A DNA stretch of 64,000 bases from Fodinibius salsisoli (GCF_026229185.1 NZ_JAGGJA010000010.1:101335-165334), one strand, 5' to 3'; positions 16,241 to 27,000 are shown, numbered from the stretch's first letter. The notes: a model not told the origin generated them from the sequence alone. Numbers and translations: made by a program.

Positions 16241-16681
16241 ATGCAAGATCCGGCTGTAGGATTCTTTTTCTTAGTAGAGTTTAATGGGATAGATGATCTG
16301 GGTGCTAATGATTTTCGATTCCAGGAGGTATCTGGGTTAAACTCAGAACTTGGGGTCGAGGAGCTGAAAGAAGGGGGCGAAAATCGCTTTGCCCATCGGC
16401 TACCGAACCCAGCCAAATATTCGAATTTGGTTTTAAAACGGGGACTGGTAACCAGGACGGCACTGATAGACTGGTTTCGTAATGCGATCGAAAATTTTGA
16501 ATTCGATCCAATAACGGTCAGGGTCACCTTACTAAATGCTTCGACAGAGCCATTGTTGAACTGGAATTTTGTAGGGGCTTATCCCGTCAAATGGTCGGTT
16601 TCGAATCTTAATGCTGAGAAAAATGAAGTCATGATAGATACCATTGAGTTAGCTTATAAATATTTTACTAAATCAACATAA
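16241..16681 (+). CDS. eCIS inner tube protein 2 (gp19-like, Pvc5-type)
   Basis: A 146-aa paralog of the preceding tube protein: PAVGFFFLVEFNGIDD, FRFQEVSGLNSELGVEELKEGG, RLPNPAKYSNLVLKRGL and WNFVGAYPVKWSVSNLNAEKN. Second tube paralogs in PVC/Afp/AlgoCIS form the first rings that join the tube to the spike complex, so this is the likely role here. The two genes are 11 bases apart and diverged well beyond recent duplication. Confidence 0.93.
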   Translation: MQDPAVGFFFLVEFNGIDDLGANDFRFQEVSGLNSELGVEELKEGGENRFAHRLPNPAKYSNLVLKRGLVTRTALIDWFRNAIENFEFDPITVRVTLLNASTEPLLNWNFVGAYPVKWSVSNLNAEKNEVMIDTIELAYKYFTKST

Positions 16682-16688
16682 ATAACTG

Positions 16689-16856
16689 ATGCCTATAGAG
16701 ATAAGAGAATTAGTTATCAAAGCAGTTGTGGATCCCCATTCGGGAGATGGAACCGATGCCGGTTCTTCCCGACAATCACAGAAGTCCGAAGATAAGATCA
16801 TAGAAAAGTCGGTAGAACAGATGCTTAATATATTAGAAAAAAAACGGGAGCGCTAA
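16689..16856 (+). CDS. DUF5908 small eCIS protein (Pvc6 position)
   Basis: A 55-aa protein reading MPIEIRELVIKAVVD, then a polar Ser/Gln-rich linker and a basic-ended helix (VEQMLNILEKKRER). The N-terminal MPIEIREL.I.A.V pattern is that of DUF5908 proteins, which occur between tube and LysM-type genes in eCIS clusters. Its stop shares one base with the ATG of the next gene (TAATG), so translation is coupled. The function of the family is unknown; PVC has a similarly small gene here. It is short and easily missed by gene finders. Confidence 0.85.
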   Translation: MPIEIRELVIKAVVDPHSGDGTDAGSSRQSQKSEDKIIEKSVEQMLNILEKKRER

Positions 16857-17533
16857 TGCCACCAGCTAACAGCAATACCGGAGAATTAGTTAAGCTCAAG
16901 ATTATATCCTTCAAAGACGCAACATACGACCAGAAGGATAAGGAGTTTAATGTAATGTTTAATCCACAGGAATATACGCTTAAGTATAACATTGATAGTG
17001 ACAGCTCGCAGGGGATGGGTACCTCGGGGAGTGATCAGACTTTTAAGAAAATAACTCCCGAAGATCTGTCGCTTGAATTTATGATCGATGGTACGGGCGC
17101 GACGGGTGAAGTAGTTAACGTACCAAATAAAGTGATTGAATTTTTGGATGTCACTTACAACTATAAAGGTGATGAACATCGCCCCCGCTATTTAAGAATA
17201 TCATGGGGCACTCTCGTTTTTAAGTGTGTCTTGAAATCGGCTTCGGTAAAATATACCCTCTTTAAACCGGATGGAACCCCAATTCGGGCGAAACTAAATA
17301 CTACCTTTGGTCAATTTAAAGAAGATGAGTTGAGAGCTGCCGAAGAGTCCGACAGCTCACCGGATTTAACCCACCGGAGAACTGTGCAGGATGGAGACAC
17401 CTTGCCATTAATGTGCTACCGGATCTATGGAGATTCTAAATATTATCTTCAAGTTGCTGCTGCTAATGGTCTTACAAATTTCAGAAACCTTGAGGCCGGA
17501 CAAGAAATCTATTTTCCACCTTTAACAGATTAA
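16856..17533 (+). CDS. CIS tube/LysM hub protein (Pvc7 type)
   Basis: A 225-aa protein. The first ~150 residues match the CIS_tube domain (FNVMFNPQEYTLKYN, LSLEFMIDGTGATG, RYLRISWGTLVFKCVLKSASVKYTLF, DGTPIRAKLNTTF). The C-terminus is a LysM-like module, RRTVQDGDTLPLMCYRIYGD ... FRNLEAGQEIYFPP. In PVC and related particles this protein sits at the baseplate hub between tube initiator and spike; the LysM part resembles gp53 of phage T4 and probably serves particle assembly rather than wall binding. It precedes the spike gene by four bases. Confidence 0.93.
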   Translation: MPPANSNTGELVKLKIISFKDATYDQKDKEFNVMFNPQEYTLKYNIDSDSSQGMGTSGSDQTFKKITPEDLSLEFMIDGTGATGEVVNVPNKVIEFLDVTYNYKGDEHRPRYLRISWGTLVFKCVLKSASVKYTLFKPDGTPIRAKLNTTFGQFKEDELRAAEESDSSPDLTHRRTVQDGDTLPLMCYRIYGDSKYYLQVAAANGLTNFRNLEAGQEIYFPPLTD

Positions 17534-17537
17534 GTAT

Positions 17538-19286
17538 ATGCCCGAAACAAGACGGACCATACCGGCTGATCGACCGACGGACTTTCCAACATTTGAGGTC
17601 CTTTCCGACGGGACTAAGCTGCCCAAGAAGTATCACGTCTTTTCTTTCACTGTTTCCAAGTCCATCAACCGGATTTCGTACGCCGAGCTTACGCTAAAAG
17701 ACGGCGATCCGGCCCGGGAGGATTTCCCCCTCAGCAATACGGATTTATTTAAGCCCGGCACTATCATCGAGATAAAAGCCGGCTATCATAATGAAAATAA
17801 ATCCATTTTTAAGGGAATCGTTATTAAGCACGGTATTAAAGCCCGAGACGGTCGGCCTTCGATGCTTACGGTAGAATGCAAGGATGAAGCGGTGAAAATG
17901 ACCAACGGACGTCAAAATCGGTATTTCACCGAAGTGACTGACAGCGAAGTGTTCGAAGAGTTGATCGACGCCTATGGGTTGACGGCTGAGGTGGAAAATA
18001 CCTCTGAAACTCATAAGGAGATGGTTCAGTATTATGCGACCGACTGGGATTTTTTATTGGCCAGGGCTGAGATGAACAGCCAGTGTGTGTTAGCGGATGA
18101 TGGAACGTTGATCGTGCAAAAGCCATCACTTGAGGATTCCACCTTAACACTGACTTATGGGGCTACCATCCTCGATTTTGAAGCTGAGATGGATGCCCGG
18201 GACCAACAGAAGGCGATTTCTTCGTCGTCGTGGGATTATACTACCCAGGAAGTCGTTGAATCGGAGGCAGAAGCGCCTACGCTACAGCAGGCGGGCAATA
18301 TCAGTGAAGAAGAATTGGCAGATGTTATTGGATCAGAATCAGTCTCCTACCGGCATAGTGGGCAAGTAGGGGAGACAGAACTGCAGGCTTGGGCGGATGC
18401 CGCTATGCTAAAGAGTCGGTTGGCAAAAATTCGGGGTCGCGTTCGCTGCAAAGGGTATCCGGAAATAAAACCTTTTGATACTATAGAGCTGGCGGGTATG
18501 GGGGAGCGGTTCAATGGCAAAGTATTCGTATCGGGAGTTCGGCAAAACTACTCTACTGACCGCTGGGTCACCGATATCGAATTCGGGCTTTCCCCGCGCT
18601 GGTTTTACAAAGAGAATGACGTCGTTGAGCAACCGGCATCGGGACTGTTGCCCGCCGTTAATGGCCTTCAGGTCGGTGTGGTTACCCAGTTGCAGGATGA
18701 TCCCGCCGGAGAAGATCGGGTGTTGGTAAAGTTACCCGTCCTGGATGCTGAGCATGAGGGCATTTGGACGCGCGTTTCTACACTTGATGCCGGGGAAAAC
18801 AGGGGATCCTTTTTCCGACCGGAAATCGGGGATGAAGTATTGGTCGGATTTATTAATGATGATCCCCGGGATCCGGTGATTCTTGGCATGATGAATAGCA
18901 GCGCCAAGCCAGCTCCGGCCCAGGGAAGTGATGATAATCATGAAAAGGGATTTGTTACACGGGAAGAGCTGCGACTTTGGTTTAATGACGAGAAGAAAAG
19001 TATTGCCCTGGAAACCCCCAACGGTAACAAAATTACGCTAAGCGATGATGAGGGCAGCATAATGTTGGAGGATGAAAATGGAAATACCGTAACGATGAGT
19101 TCCGATGGTATTAGCCTGGAAAGTGCAGCTGATATTGTCCTCAAAGCAGGTGGGAATGTGAATATTGAAGGAGTGAATGTAGAACAGAAAGCCAGTGCAC
19201 AGTTCAAGGCTGAGGGCAGTGCCGGAGCTGAAGTTTCAACGAGCGGAACGGCCGTTTTAAAAGGTTCTATAGTGCAAATTAATTAA
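17538..19286 (+). CDS. VgrG-like spike protein (Pvc8 type)
   Basis: A 582-aa spike. The N-terminal half is gp27/VgrG-like hub (FSFTVSKSINRISYAELTLK, then GIVIKHGIKA and YYATDWDFLLARAEMNSQCV). Residues ~375-460 form the gp5-type OB fold (GVVTQLQDDPAGEDRVLVKL, FFRPEIGDEVLVGFINDDPR). The rest is a repetitive beta-helix needle (ALETPNGNKITLSDDEGS, GNTVTMSSDGISLESAADI). It has no lysozyme or extra effector domain at the C-terminus. The trimer would be tipped by the PAAR protein encoded next, after a 297-base non-coding gap. Confidence 0.96.
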   Translation: MPETRRTIPADRPTDFPTFEVLSDGTKLPKKYHVFSFTVSKSINRISYAELTLKDGDPAREDFPLSNTDLFKPGTIIEIKAGYHNENKSIFKGIVIKHGIKARDGRPSMLTVECKDEAVKMTNGRQNRYFTEVTDSEVFEELIDAYGLTAEVENTSETHKEMVQYYATDWDFLLARAEMNSQCVLADDGTLIVQKPSLEDSTLTLTYGATILDFEAEMDARDQQKAISSSSWDYTTQEVVESEAEAPTLQQAGNISEEELADVIGSESVSYRHSGQVGETELQAWADAAMLKSRLAKIRGRVRCKGYPEIKPFDTIELAGMGERFNGKVFVSGVRQNYSTDRWVTDIEFGLSPRWFYKENDVVEQPASGLLPAVNGLQVGVVTQLQDDPAGEDRVLVKLPVLDAEHEGIWTRVSTLDAGENRGSFFRPEIGDEVLVGFINDDPRDPVILGMMNSSAKPAPAQGSDDNHEKGFVTREELRLWFNDEKKSIALETPNGNKITLSDDEGSIMLEDENGNTVTMSSDGISLESAADIVLKAGGNVNIEGVNVEQKASAQFKAEGSAGAEVSTSGTAVLKGSIVQIN

Positions 19287-19341
19287 AAATAAGAACATAT
19301 CTATCAGCAAAAATGTGAGTTAATCTCTTTTGATAAAAGGC

Positions 19342-19462
19342 TCAATCTCCCTAAATCCCTCTTCTCCAAGAGGGACTTGGGGCGAGGTTACTTTATGTAC
19401 GGTGAGCTGGTTCTCTTTAGGAACTATGAGTTCCTCCTTGGAGAAGGAGGGCAGGAGGATTG
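19342..19462. repeat. 121-bp imperfect inverted repeat inside the eCIS operon
   Basis: The left arm begins TCAATCTCCCTAAATCCC and the right arm, read in reverse, TCAATCCTCCTGCCCTCC. Each arm also contains its own hairpin (CCCTCT/AGAGGG and CCTCCTT/AAGGAGG). The two arms resemble widespread intergenic repeats of Bacteroidetes genomes. It occupies most of the 297-base gap (19287-19583) between the spike and PAAR genes, which holds no other recognisable feature. It could affect transcript stability or partial termination between the two halves of the operon. Confidence 0.65.
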
Positions 19463-19583
19463 AAAATTACTGTTCATAGATTTTGCAAATTTCTGGAAAA
19501 ACAGAATGATTTTTTTAACCACTAAACAGCATATAAAAAGCATTTTATTATGAACAATTTTAACAACAAAGAGGGAGGTTATA

Positions 19584-19856
19584 ATGCCATCAGCAGTTAG
19601 AGTTGGAGACGTATCAAATCACGGCGGGACGGTTGCGGGTCCCGGGGTGCCTACGGTATTCATCGGCGGAATGCCTGCAGCCGTAGCCACAGATCTGCAT
19701 GTATGTCCTATTGTTCCACCCCATCCACCTTCATCACCGTTCCCGATGGGTAGTACAACGGTATTTATTGGAGGGAAGCCGGCCTTGAGGGTGGGTGATG
19801 TCAGTGGTTGCGGAGCTACCGCTGTCTTAGGAGAGCCGACCGTCCAAATAGGGTAA
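19584..19856 (+). CDS. PAAR-domain spike tip protein
   Basis: This 90-aa protein is almost all PAAR: AVRVGDVSNHGG, PTVFIGGMPAAVATDLHVCP, TTVFIGGKPALRVGDVSGCG and PTVQIG. Two Cys and the His residues that bind the structural zinc or iron are present. No C-terminal effector extension. It sharpens the spike. A GGGAGG site precedes the ATG, so it has good translation initiation of its own after the repeat-containing gap. Confidence 0.96.
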   Translation: MPSAVRVGDVSNHGGTVAGPGVPTVFIGGMPAAVATDLHVCPIVPPHPPSSPFPMGSTTVFIGGKPALRVGDVSGCGATAVLGEPTVQIG

Positions 19857-19873
19857 AATAAAGAGGACAAACT

Positions 19874-20287
19874 ATGGCAGAGAAAAATTTTTTAGGCACC
19901 GGATGGAGTTTTCCTCCCACCTTTAACAGGGGAAAGGGTGGGGTGCAAATGACTTCTGATGCTGAGGATATCAACCGCAGCCTTCAGATTCTTTTTACGA
20001 CAATGATCGGTGAGCGGGTCATGCAACCACGCTACGGTTGCGACCTGCAGCAGTTTCTGTTTGAGCCCATCGATACTTCCATGAAAAGTTATATGCGGGA
20101 AATCATCCGGGATGCAATACTCTATTTTGAGCCCCGCATACGATTGCTCCAGCTATACCTGGAACCTATCGAAACCGAAGGACGAATTGACATAACTATT
20201 GAGTATGAGATTAAAGGGACCAATTCTCGTTTTAATTTTGTGTATCCATTTTATATCGAAGAAGGAACAGAAATAGACAATGGCTGA
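19874..20287 (+). CDS. GPW/gp25 baseplate wedge protein (Pvc9 type)
   Basis: A 137-aa protein with LGTGWSFPPTFNRGKGGVQM, the gp25 hallmark INRSLQILFTTMIGERVMQP with RYGCDLQQFLFEPID, and the C-terminal RIDITIEYEIKGTNSRFNFVYPFY. gp25 proteins link the sheath initiator to the baseplate wedges in phage tails, T6SS (TssE) and eCIS. Its last eight bases overlap the start of the baseplate J-like gene. Confidence 0.96.
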   Translation: MAEKNFLGTGWSFPPTFNRGKGGVQMTSDAEDINRSLQILFTTMIGERVMQPRYGCDLQQFLFEPIDTSMKSYMREIIRDAILYFEPRIRLLQLYLEPIETEGRIDITIEYEIKGTNSRFNFVYPFYIEEGTEIDNG

Positions 20288-23200
20288 ACGTAACTGTACA
20301 TATCAAAATCCACTTGTTCGGGACGGAGTAAGCCAAAAGAAGCGGACGCCGGAAGCACTGGATCCTGATTATGTTAAGGTAGATGAACGCACCTTGGCAG
20401 ACTTGCTTCGTTTTGTCAACCACTATGCTGAGTTGTTGCAGTACTATGGTCCGGGGGACAGTCCACAGGGCGATTGGCAACCTTTCTTTGAACGGGATAT
20501 GACCTCTATAATTGTTTTACTTACCGAGGAAAATCCGGACCAGTATATCGATTGTATGGATGCCATGCAGCGGGAAATTGAAGAAGACGGTGCATCCTAT
20601 CAGGAGGTACGGAAAGCTTTTAAAACTCTGTTTGATCTCATTGCTACCCTGGCCGTGGAAATTGACCGGTGGTTTAGGGAGTCGATAGAGGGCTATCAGT
20701 TTCATGCCCATCTCCGCCGGTTGATTACCGCCGACCTCCGTCCGGCACTACACAAAACCATTGCATATTATAAAGGAGCTCTGGTCGGTACGGACCTGGT
20801 GGATGAAAGCTATGAGTATTCAATGGAAGGTGGGTTGTCCCTAATATCGCTCCCAGAACTCAAGGACCAATCTTTACATTCAATATGGATTGACCCTGCG
20901 GTAGAAGGCGCTGAGGAAATGAGCTGGCAGGCGTTTTATGAGGATACCATTGCCAGTGACAGCTCAATCTATGAAGCTGACTCGGGAACCGTCCAGGCGC
21001 GAGTAAGAGAAGGCCTCCCGGAAGTGGAGGACCTCATTTTGACGTTTATTAGCGCACTTCAGACTACCAGGCAGCAGGTGCCAGAATTTGTGGAAGATGC
21101 CTTAGAGCGTTTTTCAGCTCATGAGCCGCATATGGGACTCTTGGTGACCTTCTTCCGGCTTTTCCGACACGCTCAGGATCAGATGAACACGCTGACCAGG
21201 CGGCATCTGGATTTTTACTATGAACGAGTTCTGCAGCTCGCCAGAAATAAAGCCGTTCCCGATCAGGTTCATCTTATCATCGAGCTGGCTAAACATGTTG
21301 ATGGTCACAAGATAGATGAGGGCACTCTCTTTAAGGCGGGAAAAGATCAGGCAGGGAAAGAAGTATTATACCGGGCCACCGAAGACGTCGTTCTAAATAA
21401 GGCGACGGTAGAACAGTTAAAATCCATTTATATTGATGGGACGGATGACTTTCGTATTTATGATAAGCCGGTTGCAAACTCTCAGGATGGATTAGGTACG
21501 GAGCTCGAGAACCCTGCCGAGGGTTGGAAGGTCTTCGGGGAATCCCAGTCCACAGAAAGTGAAGATGTGGAAAGGGAATATCTGTCAGAAGCCGAAGCCA
21601 CTATGCAGTTTTCTTCGGTGGGTTTTGCACTGTCGTCACCGGTGCTTGAACTGGCGGAAGGCCGGCGCATAATCACTATTAAAATAAATACTGCATCCGG
21701 GGTTGAAGCCCCAAAACTGGATGAGGGAATTGAGTATTCGGATTTGTTAAAGGTTTATGCTACAGGTCCGGAGGGATGGGTTAACCTTCAGGAATTCGAC
21801 GTTACACCGACTATTAAAAGAGTCGGATCGACTTATACGATCAAATTTACAGTTGTACCCGCCGCACCTGCAATCGCTGCATATAACAGGGAAGTTCATG
21901 GACTTGGTTATGAGACTTCGAATCCGATATTGAAGGTAACGCTTGCAAACAGAAGAGAAGCACATACCTATGCCTATGGATTTCTTAAGGAAACTCAAGT
22001 TGATACAATTAACCTTTCCGCTTCGGTGCAAGGTGTTAAACAGTTAGTTCTTCAAAACGAGTTGGGGACGCTCGACCCTGCAAAACCTTTTCAACCCTTT
22101 GGGCCTTCACCGGCTAAAGGTGCAGCCTTTTATATCGGGAGTCGGGAAGTGTTTGCAAAGAATTTGGATAGCCTGTCGGTCCGGGTGCGATGGCATGATT
22201 ATCCTAATGAAAGACTTGAGAATTATTACAATTATAACTCTCAGGGGAATATGATAGATCCCAAATATGAAGAAGGTATTTCCAATGATGAGTTTAAAGC
22301 AAAGGTCGAGATACTTGAAAATGGAAGCTGGAGTAACGCAGGGGAAGTCATTGATCTATTCCCCAATAAATTTCCTGGCGAGTCTGAGGAGGGGGGGTAT
22401 TATTTAATCGGGAGTTCCGAAAAGGGGTCACCCAAATTTTCTATCGGATGGGAATCCTATGCTGAGGAATTTTCCGCTTATGATGTGAGTTTGAACCGGG
22501 GGTTTATCCGTGTTTTGCTTGATGCACCGGAGAGTGCTTTTGGCCATAGTTTTTATCCAAGGCTGCTAATGAAACAGCTTCAGGATAAAGATGAGGATGA
22601 AGTGCCCGTTGAGCCCTACACTCCAAAGATTAAAAGCATCGAGTTGGACTACTCCGCTCATGTAACCTTCAACAGTACGGATGAAAGTGCCGGTACTTCA
22701 GCCGATCAGCTCTATCATATCTATCCCTTTGGAACCCTGAAGGTGTACGAGGGCAAAGGAACACAGGAAGGAATCTCTCTGCTTCCTCAGTTTAAACATG
22801 CAGGGGAAGCTGGGGGAGATATTAGTCATACCGGTGAGTTTTATATTGGTATTTCTGGCCTGCAACCGCCTCAGCAGATTTCGCTGCTGGTTAAAGTGGC
22901 GGAGGGGAGTGGAGATCCATTGTTAATACCACCGGATATTCATTGGTTCTATCTTTCCGAAGAGGGATGGAAGTTGTTCGAGCCGGAGGATATCGTAAAA
23001 GACGAGACCAATGGTCTGCTGGATTCGGGAATCCTGCGATTTAGCATTCCCAATGACGCCACCACCGACACAAAAATACTGCCGGGTAACCAGCACTGGA
23101 TAAAAGCCGCTGTCAGCAAGAATGCTGCCGCCTTGTGTAAGGTAATTGATATAAAAGCGCAGGCCTTGGCGGCATCATTTATGGATCAAGAAAATGATCC

Positions 23201-24008
23201 AGGTTTTCTTGATAATGCTTTGCCTGCCAGTACGATTGGTAAATTAAAAGTCAAGGAGGCTGCGGTCAAAAAGATTGAGCAGCCCTATGCCTCAGAAGGA
23301 GGGAAGGTGGCCGAACGGGATGCAGAATATTATCGGAGGGTCAACGAGCGGCTCCGCCATAAAGACCGTGGCATTAGCGTCTGGGATTATGAGCGGCTCA
23401 TCCTACAACAATTTCCATCGGTGTATAAAGCCAAATGTATTAACCATAGTACCTATGGATTGACCTGTGGAGGTAACACCATGGATGCGGAATTTGCTCC
23501 GGGTTATGTGACTGTTATCGTGATACCGGACTTGAGAAACAAAAATGCTTTCAACCTGCTGGAGCCGCGTGTGAGCCTGAACTTGCTGGAAGAAATTAAA
23601 TGCTATCTGAAAAAGAAGATTTCCGTCTTTGCCGCTCAAAGGTTAAAGGTCATGAATCCACTTTTTGAGCAAGTTAAAGTGTCATTTTATGTAGAGTTTA
23701 TTTCCGGCACGGATGAAGGGTTTTATCGTAAGAAGTTGCTGCAGGAAATAACGGCTTTTCTCTCTCCCTGGGCGTTTCAAGAGGGCGAGGAGATTTCGTT
23801 TGGTGGGAGCATCCATAAATCGGTCATTCTGAATTTTATTGAGGAGCGGTCGTATGTCGATTTTATTACTGATTTCAGGATGGATCATTATGTGAAAGGA
23901 AGTCTCAAAGCAAAGGATGTGAATCAAATTACCGCCAGTGAAGCGCGATCCGTACTGGCTTCGTACCACAAACATACGATTAATAACGTTTCAAGCTGTG
24001 TATCATAG
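20280..24008 (+). CDS. large baseplate J/gp47-like protein (Pvc11/Alg11 type)
   Basis: A 1242-aa baseplate wedge protein. The C-terminal third carries the conserved gp47/J region: QPYASEGGKVAERDAEYYRR, RLRHKDRGISVWDYERLILQ, FPSVYKAKCINHS and VTVIVIPDLRNKNAFNLLEP. The first ~350 residues include LLRFVNHYAELLQYYGPGDS and ERVLQLARNKAVPDQVHLII, HVDGHKIDEGTLFKAG, typical of this group. The middle holds several beta-sandwich-like segments that extend it far beyond phage J proteins. In AlgoCIS similarly enlarged baseplate proteins form a cage around the spike, which is the likely reason for the size here (inference). Confidence 0.93.
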   Translation: MAERNCTYQNPLVRDGVSQKKRTPEALDPDYVKVDERTLADLLRFVNHYAELLQYYGPGDSPQGDWQPFFERDMTSIIVLLTEENPDQYIDCMDAMQREIEEDGASYQEVRKAFKTLFDLIATLAVEIDRWFRESIEGYQFHAHLRRLITADLRPALHKTIAYYKGALVGTDLVDESYEYSMEGGLSLISLPELKDQSLHSIWIDPAVEGAEEMSWQAFYEDTIASDSSIYEADSGTVQARVREGLPEVEDLILTFISALQTTRQQVPEFVEDALERFSAHEPHMGLLVTFFRLFRHAQDQMNTLTRRHLDFYYERVLQLARNKAVPDQVHLIIELAKHVDGHKIDEGTLFKAGKDQAGKEVLYRATEDVVLNKATVEQLKSIYIDGTDDFRIYDKPVANSQDGLGTELENPAEGWKVFGESQSTESEDVEREYLSEAEATMQFSSVGFALSSPVLELAEGRRIITIKINTASGVEAPKLDEGIEYSDLLKVYATGPEGWVNLQEFDVTPTIKRVGSTYTIKFTVVPAAPAIAAYNREVHGLGYETSNPILKVTLANRREAHTYAYGFLKETQVDTINLSASVQGVKQLVLQNELGTLDPAKPFQPFGPSPAKGAAFYIGSREVFAKNLDSLSVRVRWHDYPNERLENYYNYNSQGNMIDPKYEEGISNDEFKAKVEILENGSWSNAGEVIDLFPNKFPGESEEGGYYLIGSSEKGSPKFSIGWESYAEEFSAYDVSLNRGFIRVLLDAPESAFGHSFYPRLLMKQLQDKDEDEVPVEPYTPKIKSIELDYSAHVTFNSTDESAGTSADQLYHIYPFGTLKVYEGKGTQEGISLLPQFKHAGEAGGDISHTGEFYIGISGLQPPQQISLLVKVAEGSGDPLLIPPDIHWFYLSEEGWKLFEPEDIVKDETNGLLDSGILRFSIPNDATTDTKILPGNQHWIKAAVSKNAAALCKVIDIKAQALAASFMDQENDPGFLDNALPASTIGKLKVKEAAVKKIEQPYASEGGKVAERDAEYYRRVNERLRHKDRGISVWDYERLILQQFPSVYKAKCINHSTYGLTCGGNTMDAEFAPGYVTVIVIPDLRNKNAFNLLEPRVSLNLLEEIKCYLKKKISVFAAQRLKVMNPLFEQVKVSFYVEFISGTDEGFYRKKLLQEITAFLSPWAFQEGEEISFGGSIHKSVILNFIEERSYVDFITDFRMDHYVKGSLKAKDVNQITASEARSVLASYHKHTINNVSSCVS

Positions 24009-27000
24009 ATGGAAGAATCTATAACAATATCAAAATCCGAAGAGCTCGACCTGAGCAGGGATTATGAACGTCTGCGGGAATTGGGACTCAAGCACATTGA
24101 AAAATTATCCAGCGGTATATGGACTGATTACAATGTGCACGATCCCGGGATTACCTTGCTGGAGCTCCTCTGCTATGCCATAACGGACCTGGGACAACGA
24201 ACTTCCTACGATATTGCGGACTTACTGGCCGATGAATCGGTTCCATCACCATCCAGGGAAAACCAGTTCTACACGGCCCGTGAAATTTTGACCTGCAATC
24301 CGGTGACGATCCGAGATTTTCGTAAACTGTTGATTGATGTGGAAGGGATAAAAAATGCGTGGCTAAAACCAATGGAAGATATCACGCCCCCGCTTTACCT
24401 GGATTGCAAAAACAGCCAGCTGGTGTATGAATCGGATGAAAACCTGGAGCTGCTGAAACTTCGGGGACTTTATTCGGTAACGCTAGAGCTTACAGCGGAT
24501 CCGAAATATGGTGATCTCAATCAATTTCAGTACGAAATACCGCTATTCGATCCAGAGGAAAGCGACCAGGCAAAATCGAAGATGATTATCGGCCTGCCAG
24601 ACTGGGGGCGCTGGAAAAAGGCGGGCGTGGTCCCTGATCAGATTCAATGGGTTAAACTTGCGAATATCGTTGATATAGATCACGTCTCCTTTGAGACAAC
24701 CATACGCATGAAAGCCGGTGAGGAGACGCTTGAGCTGCAGGGATGGATTAAGACCGAAAAGGCGATAAGTGATACTACACTGCTTGAAGATCGTATTGCC
24801 GACGAGAAAATAATCCAGACCTATTCCGGTAAGTTAAAACGTGCATTGTTTATTGCCCAGACCGCCGAAAACCGGCTGCATCAACATCGGAACCTCTGTG
24901 AAGATTACGAGGAATTTACCGGTATTGACATTGAGGAGATCGGTATCTGTGCTGATATAGCCGTTGCAGCTGATGCCGAAATAGAAAGAATACTGGCCGA
25001 CCTTTACTATCGACTAAGAAATCATATAGCACCGCGGGTTAAGTTTTATACCCTGGAAGAAATGCTGGAGCGAGAGATTCCAACCGAAAATATTTTCAAC
25101 GGGCCCCCACTGGACCATGGGTTTATCGATGATCGAGAGCTGGAGGAATCAGCCATGAATGTATTATGTAGTGATCAGCCAGAAGGCCATGGCGATGGCA
25201 AAATTTATGTTTCGGATCTGGTGAATATCATCATGGATATTGAAGGTGTGAAGGCGGTCAAAAATATCATTCTGGCCAGCATGTACCAGGGAGAGACTCT
25301 TAATGATAAAGTGGAATGGTGCTTGGAAATTGGGAAAGACCGTTTCCCGAGACTACAGATCGACAAATCGGATATTGTCTTTTATAAAGATAATATACCT
25401 TATACCGCCGATGAATCGGGAGTAGAAAAGTATTTGCGGGAATTAGAACTCAGTGAGCGCAAAGCGAAGCGAGCAAAATTAGCGGATCATGACTTTCCGG
25501 TGCCTGTAGGAACCAGCCGGCAAGTGGCAGGTTATACCTCCATCCAAGAGGAGTTGCCAACCACTTATGGTGTTAGCAGCAAGGGCATTTCCGGATCCAT
25601 TACGGAAATGCGGCGAGCTCAGGCCAAGCAATTAAAAGCCTATCTGGCATTCTATGATCAGATTTTGGCCAATTATCTGGCGCAGCTGGCGAATGTAAAG
25701 AACCTGTTTTCATTCAGTTCTGATTCCAACAGCACCTACTTTTACCAGATGCTTTACGACTTACCCGAGGAATTTTCTTTTCCTTCTGATGATCCGGGAC
25801 AGAGGGTGCTTTTTGCTGAAGATGAATCCCCGCGATATTACCAGGTTGTTAAAGATTTCATTGATGAAATATCAGGGGAGGCGTCTGTTGACTTGGATGA
25901 TTATAGCACTTTTAAGGAAAAATGGGTCAACTATAAGAAAAAAACGGGAATCCATGACGAGAGTTCCTCGCATATAGTAAAAGAGTTGGATGAAATTGTA
26001 GAAAAGGCGTCCACCTTCGAAGATCGCAGAAATCGATTTCTGGATCATCTGATAGCACGTTTTGGTGAATCTTTTTCCGATTATGTTCTGCTCATGTACA
26101 AGATTGCCGGCGAAGGAGAAAACGGCGAAAGCAGAGGGCCAGATGAGCTCATTCATGACAAAGAAGAATTTCTCGCGGATTATCCATCTATTTCTGGCCA
26201 GCGCGGCAAGGCGTTTGATTATACCGCCGGAGAAGAACTTTGGAATACGGATAATGTATCCGGATTTGTGAAACGGTTGAGCAAGCTGCTGGGCATCGAA
26301 CATTATAATCGTCGAAGCCTGCTCTGTAAACCGGTGGATGAATTGTTTGAGCCCTTTAAAAATGAGGAAACGGGTGAGTGGTGGTTCCGGCTCCGAAACC
26401 AAGGGGGCGACATTGTGCTTCGAAGTGAGGGATATACCACAAAGGCCAATCGGGACAATGGCATTGAATCGGTTAAGACCCACGGAACGGATAGCCAGTA
26501 TTACGAGCGAAAGGAGTCCAGCGATAACCGCTACTATTTTAATCTGAAGGCTGTCAATGGTCAGATTATTGGAACCAGTCCCATGTTCGAGTATGAGTTT
26601 GAACGGGAAGAAGCCATCCAGGAAATGATTGCCAATTTGAAAGGGGAATGCGACCAGGAAGGTTTCTTTCTGGTGGAGCACATCCTGCTGCGGCCCGAAT
26701 CGAAAGAGGACAACCCTTTACCCATCTGTGTAAGCAAAGACTGTACCGATTGTCCGGGCTTCAGGGACCCGTATTCTTTTAGGGCTTCGCTCATAGTTCC
26801 CTATTGGCCCGACCGATTCGACAATTTAGCATTCCGCCGCTTTTTTGAACAGACCGCTCGACGCGAAGCCCCGGCTCATGTTCATCTGAAAATCTGCTGG
26901 GCTGATAAAAATGATATTGAACAGTTTGAAAGCGCCTATAAGGCATGGCTGGAGGCAAATGCACAGCCATCCGAAGATTCATCGGAGGCATTGAATCATC

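Noticed and set aside
25872..26681. 269-aa minus-strand ORF inside the second baseplate gene
   Set aside because: It lies fully within a well-supported conserved gene on the other strand and has no recognisable motifs.
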